In this document: one piece after another, positions 31,431-63,130 of the stretch
How the letters are laid out: each line of letters opens with the position of its first letter
How positions within the stretch are numbered: position 1 is the stretch's first letter
DNA from: Glandiceps talaboti
Lineage: Eukaryota > Hemichordata > Enteropneusta > Spengelidae
Assembly: GCF_964340395.1 (NCBI RefSeq)
Contig: NC_135564.1
Span: 18,581,431 to 18,645,430 of the forward strand
Length of the DNA stretch: 64,000 nucleotides
Direction of reading: 5' to 3'
Notes under the pieces: generated by a model
The model's input: the letters and a program-made list of their open reading frames with translations, nothing else
Told to the model about the DNA's origin: nothing
The model's database searches: none
Made by a program: the position numbers and the translations under genes

Positions 31431-32580
31431 AAACTGAAAGCAATCTCTCCTTACTATACTGTACTGTGTATTGTGCTATATTACTATAATTATGTACAAA
31501 CAGTGTGTCAGAAACTAAGAAATGTGTAAAAAGTGTGTCACAAAGAGGTGACATGATTTGTAAAAGTATATTTGCCTGGACAGTGACTTAGGATTGAACC
31601 ATGGTTAAAACATGTTTACACTGTATGGAAATCAGTGAGTGTTTACTTTGTATGTGAATTAGTTGGTAGTGAATTATCATGTTAATACTACCAGGTGGTT
31701 GAGTGGTTTATGTGAAATGTAAATCAGTTAGCAGATAATTAGCATATTAGATTGACATATGACTGAAGTATATGGTAAACATATCTATATATAAAAAAAC
31801 TATGTAAACAGTCCTTGGACGCTCCACTGCATCATGTCTGTGATGCATGGACTTACAACTTTGCTGTATCTGTGGAGTTCTATGTGAAGAAATCCTGAAC
31901 GCTATCCCAATGACAAGCTCAACATCTTAGATCGACTGTGAACTGTGTGTGGAACAGAATATTTCATTTGTGTGAACAGTCACTGATAATTTGTGTGTTG
32001 TATTACATATATAAGGACAGTACCAATTCAGACTTCGACAAAAACAGAGACTTTTACATCAAACTGTGTGAGTTGTTTAATTATTTACCACAACCAGCCA
32101 TCAGTAATTTCAAATGTGGAATTTAAGTTTCTTAAATTAAATTATATGTGTAGTACATGTACAAGCAGTTTTACTGTACAAAGAGTTGTATTTTCATTTT
32201 AGTTTGGGTAATAAAACCAGTTTCTTGATCAAGGTGTGTGTGTGTGTGTTTCCTGTTTTCTCCAGTATTTGTGATTGTGATCCCTACCCCCATAAAAATA
32301 AATGGTTGCAATCCGTACAGCTAGAATGTCCTTGATGCTGGCACTGTAATGTCTAGGTCAAGTTAGTACAGTCACAGCACTAGCAACATGGACTTTGACA
32401 TGTTTGTAGCTAACACATAACAGTTCACAAACCGTTGTAAAATATTACAATAGTGAAGACACATTTCATTGAGAGAATGACATTTATTTACTGTTCATGA
32501 ATCACTGCTGAAGATAAACCTGATGAAATAAAAATTAAATAAAACAAATTACCACTATTCAAAATTGCACATTTATATTT
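31431..32580. other. Intergenic DNA between ZNF-C and ZNF-D
   Basis: AT-rich with no coding exon recognised. An LTR was considered (AATAAAA near 32208) but no matching ends were found. A short GT tract lies at 32234-32250. Confidence 0.4.
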
Positions 32581-32584
32581 GTTT

Positions 32585-32850
32585 AATTGTTTGTGTTTGT
32601 CTGTGTCTGTCTGCATGCCTGATTGTTTGTCTGTCTGTCTGTCTGCATGTGTGATTGTCTGTGTCTGTCTGTCTCGTGTCTGCATGCCTGATTGTTTGTC
32701 TCTCTGTCTGTCTGTCTGTCTACATGCCTGATTGTTTGTCTGTGTCTCTGTCTGTCTGTCTGTCTGTCTGTCTGCATGCCTGCTTGTTTGTTTTTCTGTC
32801 TGATTGTTTGTTTGTCTGTCAGTCTGTCTGCTTGCTTGTTTCCTGTTTGT
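32585..32850. repeat. (GTCT)n-rich minisatellite
   Basis: Irregular GTCT/TGTTTG/GCATGCCTGATT units of about 60 bp repeat four or more times (CATGCCTGATTGTTTGTCTG recurs). Long open frames here are translations of the repeat. Confidence 0.85.
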
Positions 32851-33034
32851 CGTTTTCAATGTATGTGCATCTGTACGTGTGTACATGGACATCATACCCC
32901 CATGCATCTTGAGCTGAAATTTAAACGCAATTTTACATTAAATGTCGTAGCATGTTTAACATTACATGTTTCAGGTTCAGAAGAAATGACACTATCACAT
33001 TATTAAGCTCATTAGCATTTGAACAATTATTTCA

Positions 33035-33074
<40 letters not shown>
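33035..33074. repeat. (TTG)n trinucleotide repeat
   Basis: About thirteen uninterrupted TTG units. The minus-strand polyglutamine frame here has no supporting exon context. Confidence 0.9.
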
Positions 33075-33075
<1 letters not shown>

Positions 33076-33501
33076 GGATTCAATTTTCATATGTTTGGTC
33101 AATTTGAGGGGGATAACTCCACAGGTAAATTTGAGGCGGGATAACTCCATAGGTAACATTAAGCTTACGGGGAGGCTCCGCTCAAACATTGAAACCCAAA
33201 GTGTGATACCATCCAGCATAAAAAACCGACCCCTTTCGCGCCGACCCTCCCCGTATTGCCGTCTATGGGAGTTGCCCCCCCCCCCCCCTCCCCGGGATGA
33301 AGAATCGATTGAAGTGTGATTTTTATAGGGCATATTCATGATATTGCACGCACGAAACAATCAGGAGTAACACACTATAAAAAGAATTGTTTCCTTTAAA
33401 ATAATAAAAATTCACACGCAAACTTGTATTCTCTAATAGCTTACATTATTTTAAAAGATCAGGAAAACAAAATACAATTTCTACGTCAGCCAGAATTGTA
33501 T

Positions 33502-33629
33502 GAGGGCGCTTTACCATCACGTGATAGATAGCGATTGCAAGCTCTCACACAACATCGTCGGTTCGTGAACAGCAACACAACAGAGTCACAGACAGAACAA
33601 CTCGTAACCCATGTATATCCAGACATTAG
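33502..33629 (+). promoter_or_regulatory. ZNF-D promoter and noncoding exon 1
   Basis: The most diverged of the four copies. It keeps GTATGAGGGCGCTTTACC at the start, and ACTCGTAACCC...TATATCCAGACATTAG at the end before the donor GTATGCAT (33630). The YY1-like ATGGCGG of the others is missing. An E-box-like CACGTGAT lies at 33518. The match to the ZNF-C copy is best in its 3' half (CGTAACC, TATCCA, TTAG). Confidence 0.55.
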
Positions 33630-34261
33630 GTATGCATACTAGTTTCTGTCTAATAATTGTCTTGTGCTTTGGTACGTACGTTTGTTTTGTATTGGGAGAA
33701 CAGTGTCAGAATCGAGTCCGTCTTGTTTGGCCTAGCCTGCAAACATGTCACACAGCTGATCGAGAGACAAGTTCAGGATTGCCAACTGGATAGCAACTTT
33801 AGTACCCCTCTCCCCCTCCCACCTAGATGCCATAACTAAGCAATGATGTGTGTCCCTGTGCCCTGGGGACACTGCTTTTTTATTTTGGTTTTCCCCTGCC
33901 ACTTTGTAAGCTGTACCACTTTACTTCTCCACTGGGTTTCAAAATATTTGTAATTGTTTCAAGCCTACATTGGGTGAGGCCAATAGCTATAGTTCAGTCA
34001 ATTTTTGGTTAAAAACTTAATTAATTAAAGTTAGGCTGTACGACACCTCCCCCCCCCCAAGTTAATTGACCAAAATTGATAATTATTCCGACAGTACAAT
34101 TAATTACAAATCAGTATGTAGTACTACAAAATTTATAGTATATATTTAATATACTGTATTACATTGACATTATCTTGTGAGAAAATTGCTTGCTATTGAA
34201 ACGTCAAAACTTTGATCACTGTAAAATACACAACAAAAAAGTGTCAACATGTTTCTTTCCA

Positions 34262-35610
34262 TTGTTAGCATAACTGAACTGATGTTCAGTACTAGTACCA
34301 TAGGCATGGCAAAGGGTAGAGTTGACTTCTCAGACAAAGGGCTCTCTGTCACAGAGGTCGCAGAGCCTACAGAGCTTTAGACACTATATCACATGTATAT
34401 CAGACCCTGAGAGGTTACTTAAAAGATATTGTCCAAATCAATCATTTCGTAAAGTTTAAAGCTATCCTGATGACCTTTTCATCATGTACGAGTTAAAACG
34501 TCCATGTATGAAGATGTACACGAACGGCCCGTTCAAAATATTCCTGATAAACTTGACTTTATCACGGTTACTACAAAAGATTTTGTAGTAGACGTGACTT
34601 TATCGATCAGAGCTGAGACTGCGACCTCAGCCTACCTCAGAGCAGAAGAATATTTGTTCAGAGCAAAGTAGCACACTATATTTATGCTTATTACATTTAC
34701 TTGTGACCACGTCTACGTAATTCCCTACTGAAAACATATTTACAAATAAATTTTAGACTTATTAGCACATGCATATTAAAGTTTGTTAAACAAGAAAGAC
34801 GATGAGAGTTTGACTTGCAGTGATACATTAAAAAAAGAGTGTTCGGTTTTGCCATCATGTCGGACGACAGTGAGGATTCTGCAACTGAGCTAAAAAATTG
34901 CATTGCATATCTGTATGTGCACTTCATACAGAGATATGTTTAATATCTGACTACATTTTCACTAAGAATGAAAGACCATCAAGATTGCCATCGGTTCAGA
35001 CTGTAAAATGGATCATTTGGACGAAATCATCTAGGGTCTGATGTAGTGTCTGAACTCTGTGCGCGACCTCTGTAACAGAGGCCTCTGTCTGAGAAGTCAA
35101 CTCTACCCATGGCAAAGTGTCTGTCTGTCTGTCAACTGCCAGACTGCTTTAGTATTTGGTGGGGGACATTATTCAGGGTGTGTACATGAGATCAAAATGA
35201 TTGCACCACAGGTAAATTTTTGGTAAAAAAAATACCTGTAGTCAAAAACTATATATGGTGCAGATTGGTCTGAACTCATTCAAATGTTGTGGCAATGTTA
35301 TTAGGAGTGTGTAACAAAGAATTGTTCCTGACATGATGATGATGAATGATATATAAATTAGGCTATTTCTAGAAAACTGCTTGGAAAGGGGGGGGGGGAG
35401 GCTTAAATTTGATGGGGACGTTTCTAGAGATATCAAACTATAGATATTCAATACACTGCCTCAACTGGCCCCAGCAACCATAACCATGTCCTTAGCAACA
35501 CCCAAATGCCAATATGCCAAAAATGTATGCAAATATGCTTAGCAACAAGACCGCCAATAACAACAGTTAAATGATGGTGGTGTAAATGTAAAGATATTGC
35601 AAAGAAAACT
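34262..35610 (+). mobile_element. Helentron-like element split by a nested insertion
   Basis: It begins GTTAGCATAACTGAACTGAT and GTTCAGTACTAG, and is interrupted at 34314. It resumes at 35118 with GTCTGTCTGTCTGTC, CAACTGCCAGACTGCTTTAG, TATTTGGTGGGGGACATTAT and one to two core units with CTTAGCAAC and AACAAGACCGCC (35465-35600). Its order matches 17233-18130. Confidence 0.5.
34305..35117. mobile_element. Nested TIR element (793 bp) with 10-bp target-site duplication
   Basis: The element is 34315-35107. It begins GGTAGAGTTGACTTCTCAGA and ends in the inverse TCTGAGAAGTCAACTCTACC. Inverted similarity extends through CTCTGTCACAGAGGTCGC and GCGACCTCTGTAACAGAG to about 95 bp. CATGGCAAAG is repeated at 34305-34314 and 35108-35117. 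No transposase frame; non-autonomous, with a Mutator-like duplication length. Confidence 0.85.
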
Positions 35611-35944
35611 GGGATATGTAGGGATTCTGGGAAGTAAACATCCAAAACTCTACATCTCTGCACTACATGCAGAATCTAATTGTGTTACAATTTGGCAGAG
35701 GCAGTCCTGGTTTGTTGTGTGCAGGAGACACAATCCTAGATTTGAGTGCCCCTCCCCCCTCCCCCTCCCCTGGCACTGACAAGGGGGGATACACTATTTC
35801 CCACTACACAATTACAAAATATTTGTATGCTTCATTTGCCTCTGAAAAATATTTTATTTTTGATACTTTCTCTCTGTACATTTGGATGCATACATATAAT
35901 ACAAAATATTCATATATTCATGTTTTTGGGGTTTTTTTTTACAG
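35611..35944. other. ZNF-D intron, 3' part
   Basis: Contains the block shared with the ZNF-C intron (CAGGAGACACAATCCTAG at 35723). It ends in a pyrimidine run and ACAG at 35941-35944. Confidence 0.6.
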
Positions 35945-36167
35945 ATCTTTGAGTTCCTGATTGGTTGATTATCCTGGCTAATATTTATGGTGTGTATTTA
36001 AAAGGACAAGTATCCATAAAACATTGACATGGTGACTTTCACGTGGGAAGATTCAAAGAAATGGAAAAGGTATTTATAAGCAGAATAAAAGAAGTAACTT
36101 GTCAAGTTTAAGTTGTCCTCTGACTGAACCAAACCAAGACAGAGATGATAACAAACAGACACAAGAC

Positions 36168-37847
36168 ATGGAGAGATTGATAATCAATCAAGAAGATACT
36201 AGCAACCATGGGATGCTTCATGTACACCATTATAGAAAAGATATCGTACAGGACAATTTGGTAGATTCATTTCACTGTCCCACTGAACTATCCACTGGCA
36301 AAGATGAAAGACAGTCACAAGGTACAAAGGATGTTTTGATTAAACAGGAAGATATTCTTATTAGCATAAACACTCCATGTTGTCAGAAAATAACTTGTAA
36401 CACTAGTCATGATTTGTCTGACAAAGTTCAAATTCAGTCAAATACCAATGAAGAAAATGTTTTCTTCGGGGTACATATGAAACAGAAAGAACAATCGGAG
36501 TCAGAAAGAGAACATGTTGATTCTGTACAAAATTATTGGAAAGTAACAAGTGAAGATTGTCAAAGAGATGAAAACCCTGATCCTGCCCAAACTGTCCATC
36601 ATGAGACAACTGACCAAACAGAGGTAGTAGAAGATGTTGACCAGAACACAGGATCTATGACTTATGAACGCATTGCCTGGGGAATTGGAATAAATCAAAT
36701 TGTGTTAGATTCTCATTCAAAGCCATCAAATGTAAATGTTGACCCAAAACACTTCATTGAAGGTCCTCAAGTGACACATAAATACCATGCACAGATAGGC
36801 GATGGTCATTACGTTTCTGAAAAATGTCACTCGAGTACAGACTCAGTTGTCAATGACAATACCCGTCAAGATGTTAACATGAGTCAACAAAAACTATTTC
36901 TTTGCAAAGAATGTGGGAAAGGTTTTCATAAAAATCACCACTTAAACATGCATATGAGAACTCACACTAAAGAAGATCTTTATCTCTGTAAAGAGTGTGG
37001 TAAAGGGTTTAATCGTAGTGAAAATCTGCACACACATATGGTAGTTCACACTAACGAAAGACCATTTGTATGTCAGGAGTGTGGGAAATGTTTTAAACAA
37101 AGATCTGTTTTGAAGATACACATGACAATCCATACAAATGAAAGACCATTTGTTTGCAAAGAGTGTGGCAAGGATTTTTGTAGAAGTAATCACCTGAAGG
37201 TGCATATGAGAATCCACTCAAATGAAAGGCCATTTGTGTGTAATGAGTGTGGGAAAGGTTTTAAATTAAGATCTGATCTTAAGGTACACATGAGAATCCA
37301 CACAAGTGAAAGGCCATTTGTATGTAAAGAGTGTGGCAAAGGGTTCAACCATAGTTCCAATCTCAACGCACACATGGGAATCCACTCAAACGAAAGACCA
37401 TTTGTTTGTAAGGAGTGTGGCAAAGGTTTTAAACAAAGACGTGGTCTTAAGGACCACTTGAAAATCCACACAAAAGAAAGACCATTTGTGTGTAAAGAAT
37501 GTGGAAAAAGTTATTGCAGAAGTTGTGATTTGAAGACACATATGATGAGAACCCACACAAATGAAACAGAAAGATCGTATATATGTAAAGAGTGTGGGCA
37601 AGGTTTTAATGGAAATACCAATCTGAAAACACATATGAGAATTCACACTAATGAAAGACCATATGTATGCAAAGAGTGTGGGAAACGATTTAATGAAAGT
37701 GGTCAGTTGAAGGTACACATTACTATACACACAAATGAAAAACCTTTCCTCTGTGAACAGTGTGGGAAGTGTTTTCGTATAAGTAGTCTTCTTAAGAAAC
37801 ACATGAAAGTTCATGAAGGTCCTTGCATAGAAAAGACTGTGGGATAG
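36168..37847 (+). CDS. ZNF-D: 11-finger C2H2 zinc-finger protein, start region frameshifted
   Basis: 559 residues from the first in-frame ATG (36168; MERLIINQED). Homology to the other members extends upstream in the same frame back to about 36084, but no ATG exists there before a TGA at 36033. The two ATGs aligned with the ZNF-A starts (36029 and 36061) read into early stops because of a one-base deletion after 36061. The protein therefore lacks the first 25-40 residues of the family, unless an upstream exon supplies them. It keeps the acidic N-terminal region with the IKQED motif, then eleven fingers from Cys246. Finger 8 has an H-x4-H spacing and a longer linker. The terminal segment EGPCIEKTVG ends the array. 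Its helices differ widely from ZNF-A/B, so it is an older paralogue. Confidence 0.85.
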   Translation: MERLIINQEDTSNHGMLHVHHYRKDIVQDNLVDSFHCPTELSTGKDERQSQGTKDVLIKQEDILISINTPCCQKITCNTSHDLSDKVQIQSNTNEENVFFGVHMKQKEQSESEREHVDSVQNYWKVTSEDCQRDENPDPAQTVHHETTDQTEVVEDVDQNTGSMTYERIAWGIGINQIVLDSHSKPSNVNVDPKHFIEGPQVTHKYHAQIGDGHYVSEKCHSSTDSVVNDNTRQDVNMSQQKLFLCKECGKGFHKNHHLNMHMRTHTKEDLYLCKECGKGFNRSENLHTHMVVHTNERPFVCQECGKCFKQRSVLKIHMTIHTNERPFVCKECGKDFCRSNHLKVHMRIHSNERPFVCNECGKGFKLRSDLKVHMRIHTSERPFVCKECGKGFNHSSNLNAHMGIHSNERPFVCKECGKGFKQRRGLKDHLKIHTKERPFVCKECGKSYCRSCDLKTHMMRTHTNETERSYICKECGQGFNGNTNLKTHMRIHTNERPYVCKECGKRFNESGQLKVHITIHTNEKPFLCEQCGKCFRISSLLKKHMKVHEGPCIEKTVG

Positions 37848-38546
<699 letters not shown>

Positions 38547-41500
38547 TGACTGAACTTAGTAAATATTCAATTTGTATATCATAAATGGGATAATGATGTT
38601 ATAAATAGTTCTTTCATCCACACATCTCTAGCTATCAACATCCCTACCACATTTCATTTCCTCTGTAGTCATATAGTCCCATTCTTTGCACATCAACAGT
38701 GTTTCAGTGTATATCTCATTGGTTGTCTGGTCAACCAAATAATACCCAAGTTATAGCTAGGGCAGCTTGATGTGTAATTTATCAAAAACCAAAAATAAAT
38801 ACACTCTTTCTCATCCACAGGACTACTTTAAAATACACAATAAAGACGCAAGACATTGTTCACTTTTGCCATAAATGATTTTTTTTTTTAATTTACATTT
38901 CCAAGTAAGCCAGCACACCATGACATCACCATGGAGGTCAAAACAGGGAACAGTTTATTCCAAACTGGTGTTGACATCGCTATTTTACATAGCCACAGTC
39001 GCAGAGAGAGAGAATTGCAAAATAAATGAACTTACAATACTTGAAAAAAAAAATCTACATAACTGTCAATTCACAGCACTACTACACAGTTAAAGAAAGT
39101 CACCTTGAAAATTGCTATCGCCATGCCAACAATATTGGAGACAAATTGTTTTTTAAGTACAATACATATATATACCGGTACTATCTATGACCCTTGACTT
39201 TTGAACTATGACACCTAGGTCATCTGTCACATATGCATGTGACCTAAATATGTTGTGAATAATTTTTTTCATAATTTTTTTAGATACATACAGTATTTTT
39301 CTAAAATAATATCTAGTTAGACGAGATTTGTATTTCATACATTGAGTTAGGACCTTATACATAATAACAAAACGGCTATGCCTTAGGGAAAAGGAGAAAG
39401 AAAAGTCACGGTTCTCGGAATTTATAAGATTTTTTAAGTCCACATAGGACTAAATAGAAATAAGTCATTTTTTTGCACTGATAACATCACTATGTTTAAA
39501 AAAAAAAAAAAACTAACTTGTACTTTACCATTCAGCAACCAAAATCATTGTGTTTTTGTTCTTATTATCAATTATTTTTACAAAGTGCTTACTAAAACCT
39601 TGTTACTATGACTACTACCTCCTACTGCGTTATAAACATACTCTGTCCACTTACAGGCTATAAATCAAGTGCGCCAAATACTGGGCAAACCTTGGCAAAT
39701 TGGAAAGACCTTAGAAAAAACAAAAGTACTCTTTTTTTGGACCAGAGATGGCGCTGTTCAAATATTAGCCATATTTATCATACATTTGTGCCAGTAACAG
39801 TCTATTTTAAGCTGATAGGTGTTAGATATGATGGTAATGATACAGTTTCTTGGCTACAAAGATTCTTAAAGTCTGTCTTATGTCTTCAAATTTCTAAGAA
39901 TTGGCATGATTCCCAGGGTGTTTGAATCTCTTGTATGGCAAGCAGGTTATAAGATGTCCTAAATAAGCAATTGCACTCTTTACAGAAATTGTTGTACAAT
40001 AAAGACAATGTCATAACTATTTTAACAGTATATGTGCATAAAAACAAAGTTACAACAATTTTAGCCAAAAGAGGGCAGTATAACAATATTTGAATTTACG
40101 GTGGCAGAAAATCAGAGCATGAGTTTCGACACTCATTTTAATATAATGATGGCAAGTATCTGCACATCCTATCAGCCAATCAGTCTTGTATGAACTGTTT
40201 TCTTACAACTTCATGCATTTAAACTTATTTACAAGGACATAAATAATTCATAACTCATACATAACACACAAGTCTTCCTCGTCTGTTCTCATAATCATAT
40301 TGTGTAAAATCTGTCCCACAAAACTGTGATATTGGTTAAACCTTTCCAAGTGAAAGCCAAGGAAGTGAAAACAAATATAACTGATTTACATGTGTATCAG
40401 CCTTACTGTACATTCTACTCCACAAATGCACATACAGGTGAACCTTCTAATATGCAAATATTTAGGGGAAACAGATGTTAAATTTCAATTTGTTTGCACA
40501 TATTTTGACTACGCTCTATCCAAGTGCAAAAACATCACTAAACTACAACTTAAATAATCTGGGATTATGCCATATTAATTCTGATATTTCACAATTAATA
40601 ATTCCATTTTCATTATAGCAGTTATAGGATTATTACTTTCCTCCAATTACGGAAGAGTTCGGTTGACTTTGCACCATAAATCAGACTTATTTCAATTCCA
40701 AGTTCAAATCAAAAACTTGAATTACCCTAGTCACAAAATGAAATGTATTCAAGAAGTTTTTAATGCATGTATATAACTGCCAATATTTTTGCAGAAACAT
40801 GCCAAATTTGTAGCTCGCGTACTCTTTTCTTTTTAAAATTAAAAAAAAAACGGTAACTGAAAAAGAATAATATGTCTTAATTAAAAATGCTACAATTTTC
40901 TAAATCTACAGTGGTTACTTTTTTGTTGTCAGTTTACATTTGAAGTTTTATTTTTTGTGCGATTTCTACCAAACTCAGAGAAATCCTCTTATAAAGATAT
41001 GATACACTGGTTTCCTGCATGTAACCAGGATATAATATTCCAACAAGCCAATGGAAAATACGCTTTCAAGTCTATAATGCGAGATGTAATAGTTGATATC
41101 TACTTCTGAACTTTGACCTTCAACAGTTCAAACTAACTCAGCAGTTGAGGTATAGTTACTAAAAGTCCCAGTACCTGTGAATTCACATTTTTTGTTAATA
41201 TTTGCAAATTGAAAAAATGCACCAACCAGGCAACACTAGAATCATTCAGATCGTATTACTACTAGCCATTGATGGTGGTACTCTGTACACTGCCTTGATG
41301 TCTGTTTGTAAGTAGTATGTATCATGTTACTTGTTTATAAACAAACCCTCAATGTACATAATTTGATAGGGTTTGAGTAGTCAATAAGCCATTCCAGAAC
41401 GCAAACAGGAAATTGAGAATACAGCGCCCTCACTCAAATTGGGGGTATCATCACCTCATAATACCATTTCTTAAGAGCTTTGTCCCTTGGTATTCTGTAC

Positions 41501-43008
41501 AAATGTAAATCAGGGATGTTTTTCGTATTGTTCAGACATCGAGGAAAGCAGCAGTGCTCTATGTTAACTGAGTAACCTATACTGCGTATACCCCCAAGGT
41601 ACACACAGACAGGAAGTAGAGCGCCACCATGTGGCATACTTTGGAAAGGCCTATTATACATGCTTATGTGAGTACAAGAACATAATAAAAACCCAGAACT
41701 TATCAAAAATGTCATTCACAGCTACTGAAGCTTGAAGTTTAACAAAAAATTAGCTACTCTAAGATATATATTTGCATACTATAACAGCTTTTATAGCGAG
41801 AAACATCCACTCTGCATCCCTCTAACCACAGCTGACAATTTGGTATGGTCCAATAACAAGATGGTTCAATCCATTAGGCAGTAGGGGACACAGGTGGTTA
41901 TGTTCTTGATTGCTTGCACACAGCCCTCGGCATAAGTATTTGGCACAAGTTTCAACACAAATGTACTCTTTTTTAACAAATTCATGTGCTAGTCACACCA
42001 TTTTGATTCAAATATTACACAAAGAGCCCAAGTCTGTGTCTTGGACACGTCTGCCAAGTCACGGGCTCATTTCAATTTTTCAAGTGTCAACTTGTGCTCT
42101 CTGCATCTTTCTATACTTGAAACTTTTTATTCTATTCTATTCCATAGCATTATAGACTACAGCCAACCCCCACCCCCACCCCCACCCCTCAGCATGTCAA
42201 ATAACCTGTGACTAATTTCTGTTAATTTCTTTACCTAGTGTCACCTTTCTAGAGAATTCTTTCTTCTCCAGACTAAGACCCCCAAAAAATATTTCACCTA
42301 AATCATCCTTAATTTTAATAACTTTTAAATCAAGGATCCAGCTCTCTTTATAAATGTATGACAAACTTGAATTTGAGTGACTATCCTCATCTTTCCCTAG
42401 TACATGACAACAAATGTGATAATTCATGTCTAAAATTAGACTCATTGGCCTCCTCTCTCTGATGTGTGAGGGCGCCCTGTCGTGGCACACCTTACAGACT
42501 ACTAAAATGGGAGACTTTTGAACGGAGACCATGCTGGCTTTAAAAGTTTGCAACCACTCCAGATGATCTTTCAGAAAGTGTACAATTGACTTTGATATTT
42601 ATTGTCATTTACCATGGTAATAGTTTATGGATGATATGACAAGGAAATCTTTACAACTGAAATAGTGTATTTGTTACACAGATATGAAGTCAACACCTGG
42701 AAGTGGGACTAGCTGAGTTTATATCTTTGGACTTAGCTGGTTTATGAAAACTACTTATTACATAGAACTGTGCATTGAATGACCTATATATATATAGTAT
42801 ATAATGTTGATGCATGCCTCCAATGGTGTTAAATATTATATACTGGAGTTGTTTGTACACTTGATAGCATTGACAGCAGTTTCCTCAATATTTTATAATA
42901 AACCACTCATTATTGAATTATTATAATTATGCCTTGATACAAGGATTCAGCCAGCGATAGCTAGTGATGGTGAAATATGCCCGTTAGTAGCATACATGTA
43001 CTACGCCA

Positions 43009-43172
43009 GTGTGCCCTCTAAGCAATTTGACATACCACTGATACACACAATTTCTAGTGACGCACCAAAATGTGGTGTTCCCCTCTCTTGCTATGTGGCA
43101 ACTCGCTTGAAATGCCAATTTTTATCATATTGACCCACAACAACAAAATGTGGCTAAAATTAGAGGGCACAC
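43009..43172. mobile_element. Short TIR MITE, GTGTGCCCTCTAA family
   Basis: GTGTGCCCTCTAA at the left and TTAGAGGGCACAC at the right are perfect inverted 13-mers. A second, diverged copy starts at about 58796 (GATGTGTCCTCTAAGCTAAT, then ACACAATTTCTAGT). No coding capacity. Confidence 0.7.
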
Positions 43173-43479
43173 CATACTGCAGGTGCGTTTTAATAATACT
43201 GTAAAAATCAAACACCAAAATATGTATAGCCTCAGCTTTCACCTAGAAGTGAGTTTCAATGTGGATTTGGGCAAAGATGTTTCTGACTTCAAATTTGCAT
43301 GACACTTCAGATTATATTGAAGTCAGGTACTTAATAATACTAACAGTTCACCTTATAGATGTAGAATTGGTGGAGTGAGGTCAATTACATACAGCCTCCA
43401 ATTCACATAATCATAGTATATTGTGTAACCAAGGTAATACTATTTGACTTAGTAAATCCTCAATATTGTGTTCTCTGTC

Positions 43480-43505
43480 GGGGGGGGGGGGGGGGGGGGG
43501 GGGGG
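43480..43505. repeat. Poly-G tract
   Basis: About 26 consecutive G within the BMPR2 3' region. A similar run of about 29 G lies at 59941-59969. Confidence 0.9.
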
Positions 43506-43990
43506 AGTTTCTAGACGATATATAACCTATGAAGAAAGAACAATAACATTGAGTGTCATGCACAGTACTTTGAACAATAGTTCATTGTCAGTTTTGACCG
43601 TATTTCGGTAAATGTTCCTTTCTCTTAGCAGGACACTTTGAACAATGGTCCATTGTCAGTTTTGACCGTATTTCGGTATATCTTCCTTTCTCTTAGCAGG
43701 ACACTTTGAAGTGTTACTTTTTTTACCGTTTTCGGTAAATGTTCCTTTCTCTAAGCAGGACACTTTGAACAATGGTTCATCGTTACTTTTGACCATTTTT
43801 GGTGAATTGTTAGTCTCGATCACTTTTGGTAACTCTTCATTTCTCTACATATACTGAACTGATGACACTTTGAATGAAAGTTTATAGTTTCCATGGCAAT
43901 AACAGGCCACTGTTCATTTCCCTACAAGTAGGATACATTGAAAGATAGTACATTGTTAGATTTATATGTATTCTTTCAGTATTCAGTCCT

Positions 43991-62647
<18,657 letters not shown>

Positions 62648-62793
62648 CTACAATATATATCAAAAGAAACATTTTGAAAACATTTGAAATTTAAAAAAAA
62701 TCATAATTACAATAAATAGCATATGTCATTGTAAATATTGATTCAGATATGTAATTCACTTTTTGCATGTCATGTCTGCATGTTTACATTTAG

Positions 62794-63130
62794 ACATTAT
62801 TCCCCAATATTTTTCTTTGTTCAGCCAAGGAAAATACAAGTGACCTAAGGGGCCTTTGCCTAGCGATGACTAGTGACAACCCCTTAGGTCACGAGTATTT
62901 TCCGGCTGAATGAAGAAGAATATTGGAGAGTAGCATAATTATACTAGCACCAGTAATAACAAAGAAAAATCTGGGAAAGTAATGGCAATTTTGAACATTT
63001 TGACTCATATTTCGAACACAGCAAAACCAGTGATGTAGACACGCGTTGTTGTGACATAGATGCACATTGTTGTGACATAGAACGACCAGAGTATATATTC
63101 CATATTTTTTGTTCAACTTGGCTCATGCAT
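62794..63130. repeat. Hairpin repeat family, copy 3
   Basis: The best preserved copy: CCAATATTTTTCTTTGTTCA, GACCTAAGGGGCC, then CCCCTTAGGTCACGAGTATT and GAATGAAGAAGAATATTGG form the inverted arms. It lies upstream (sense) of the first visible BMPR2 exon. Confidence 0.7.

Larger units (their letters stand above)
38900..43990 (-). other. Probable long BMPR2 3' UTR and 3' flank
   Basis: No open frames of note, little recognisable transposon sequence until 43009, AT-rich composition and several minus-strand AATAAA signals (plus-strand TTTATT, for example 38952-38957 and near 42125). Vertebrate BMPR2 has a very long 3' UTR, and the region lies directly after the stop at 43991. The cleavage site cannot be fixed from sequence alone. 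Confidence 0.4.

Noticed and set aside
31500-32310. A solo LTR downstream of ZNF-C
   Set aside because: Some LTR-like composition and an AATAAA are present, but I could not find matching TG..CA ends or a duplication.
32995-33360. Polyglutamine protein on the minus strand
   Set aside because: Created by the TTG repeat; no homology or splice context.
36099-36167. ZNF-D start at a TTG codon (36099)
   Set aside because: TTG is not a normal nuclear start in animals. The sequence is family-like coding remnant upstream of the first in-frame ATG.
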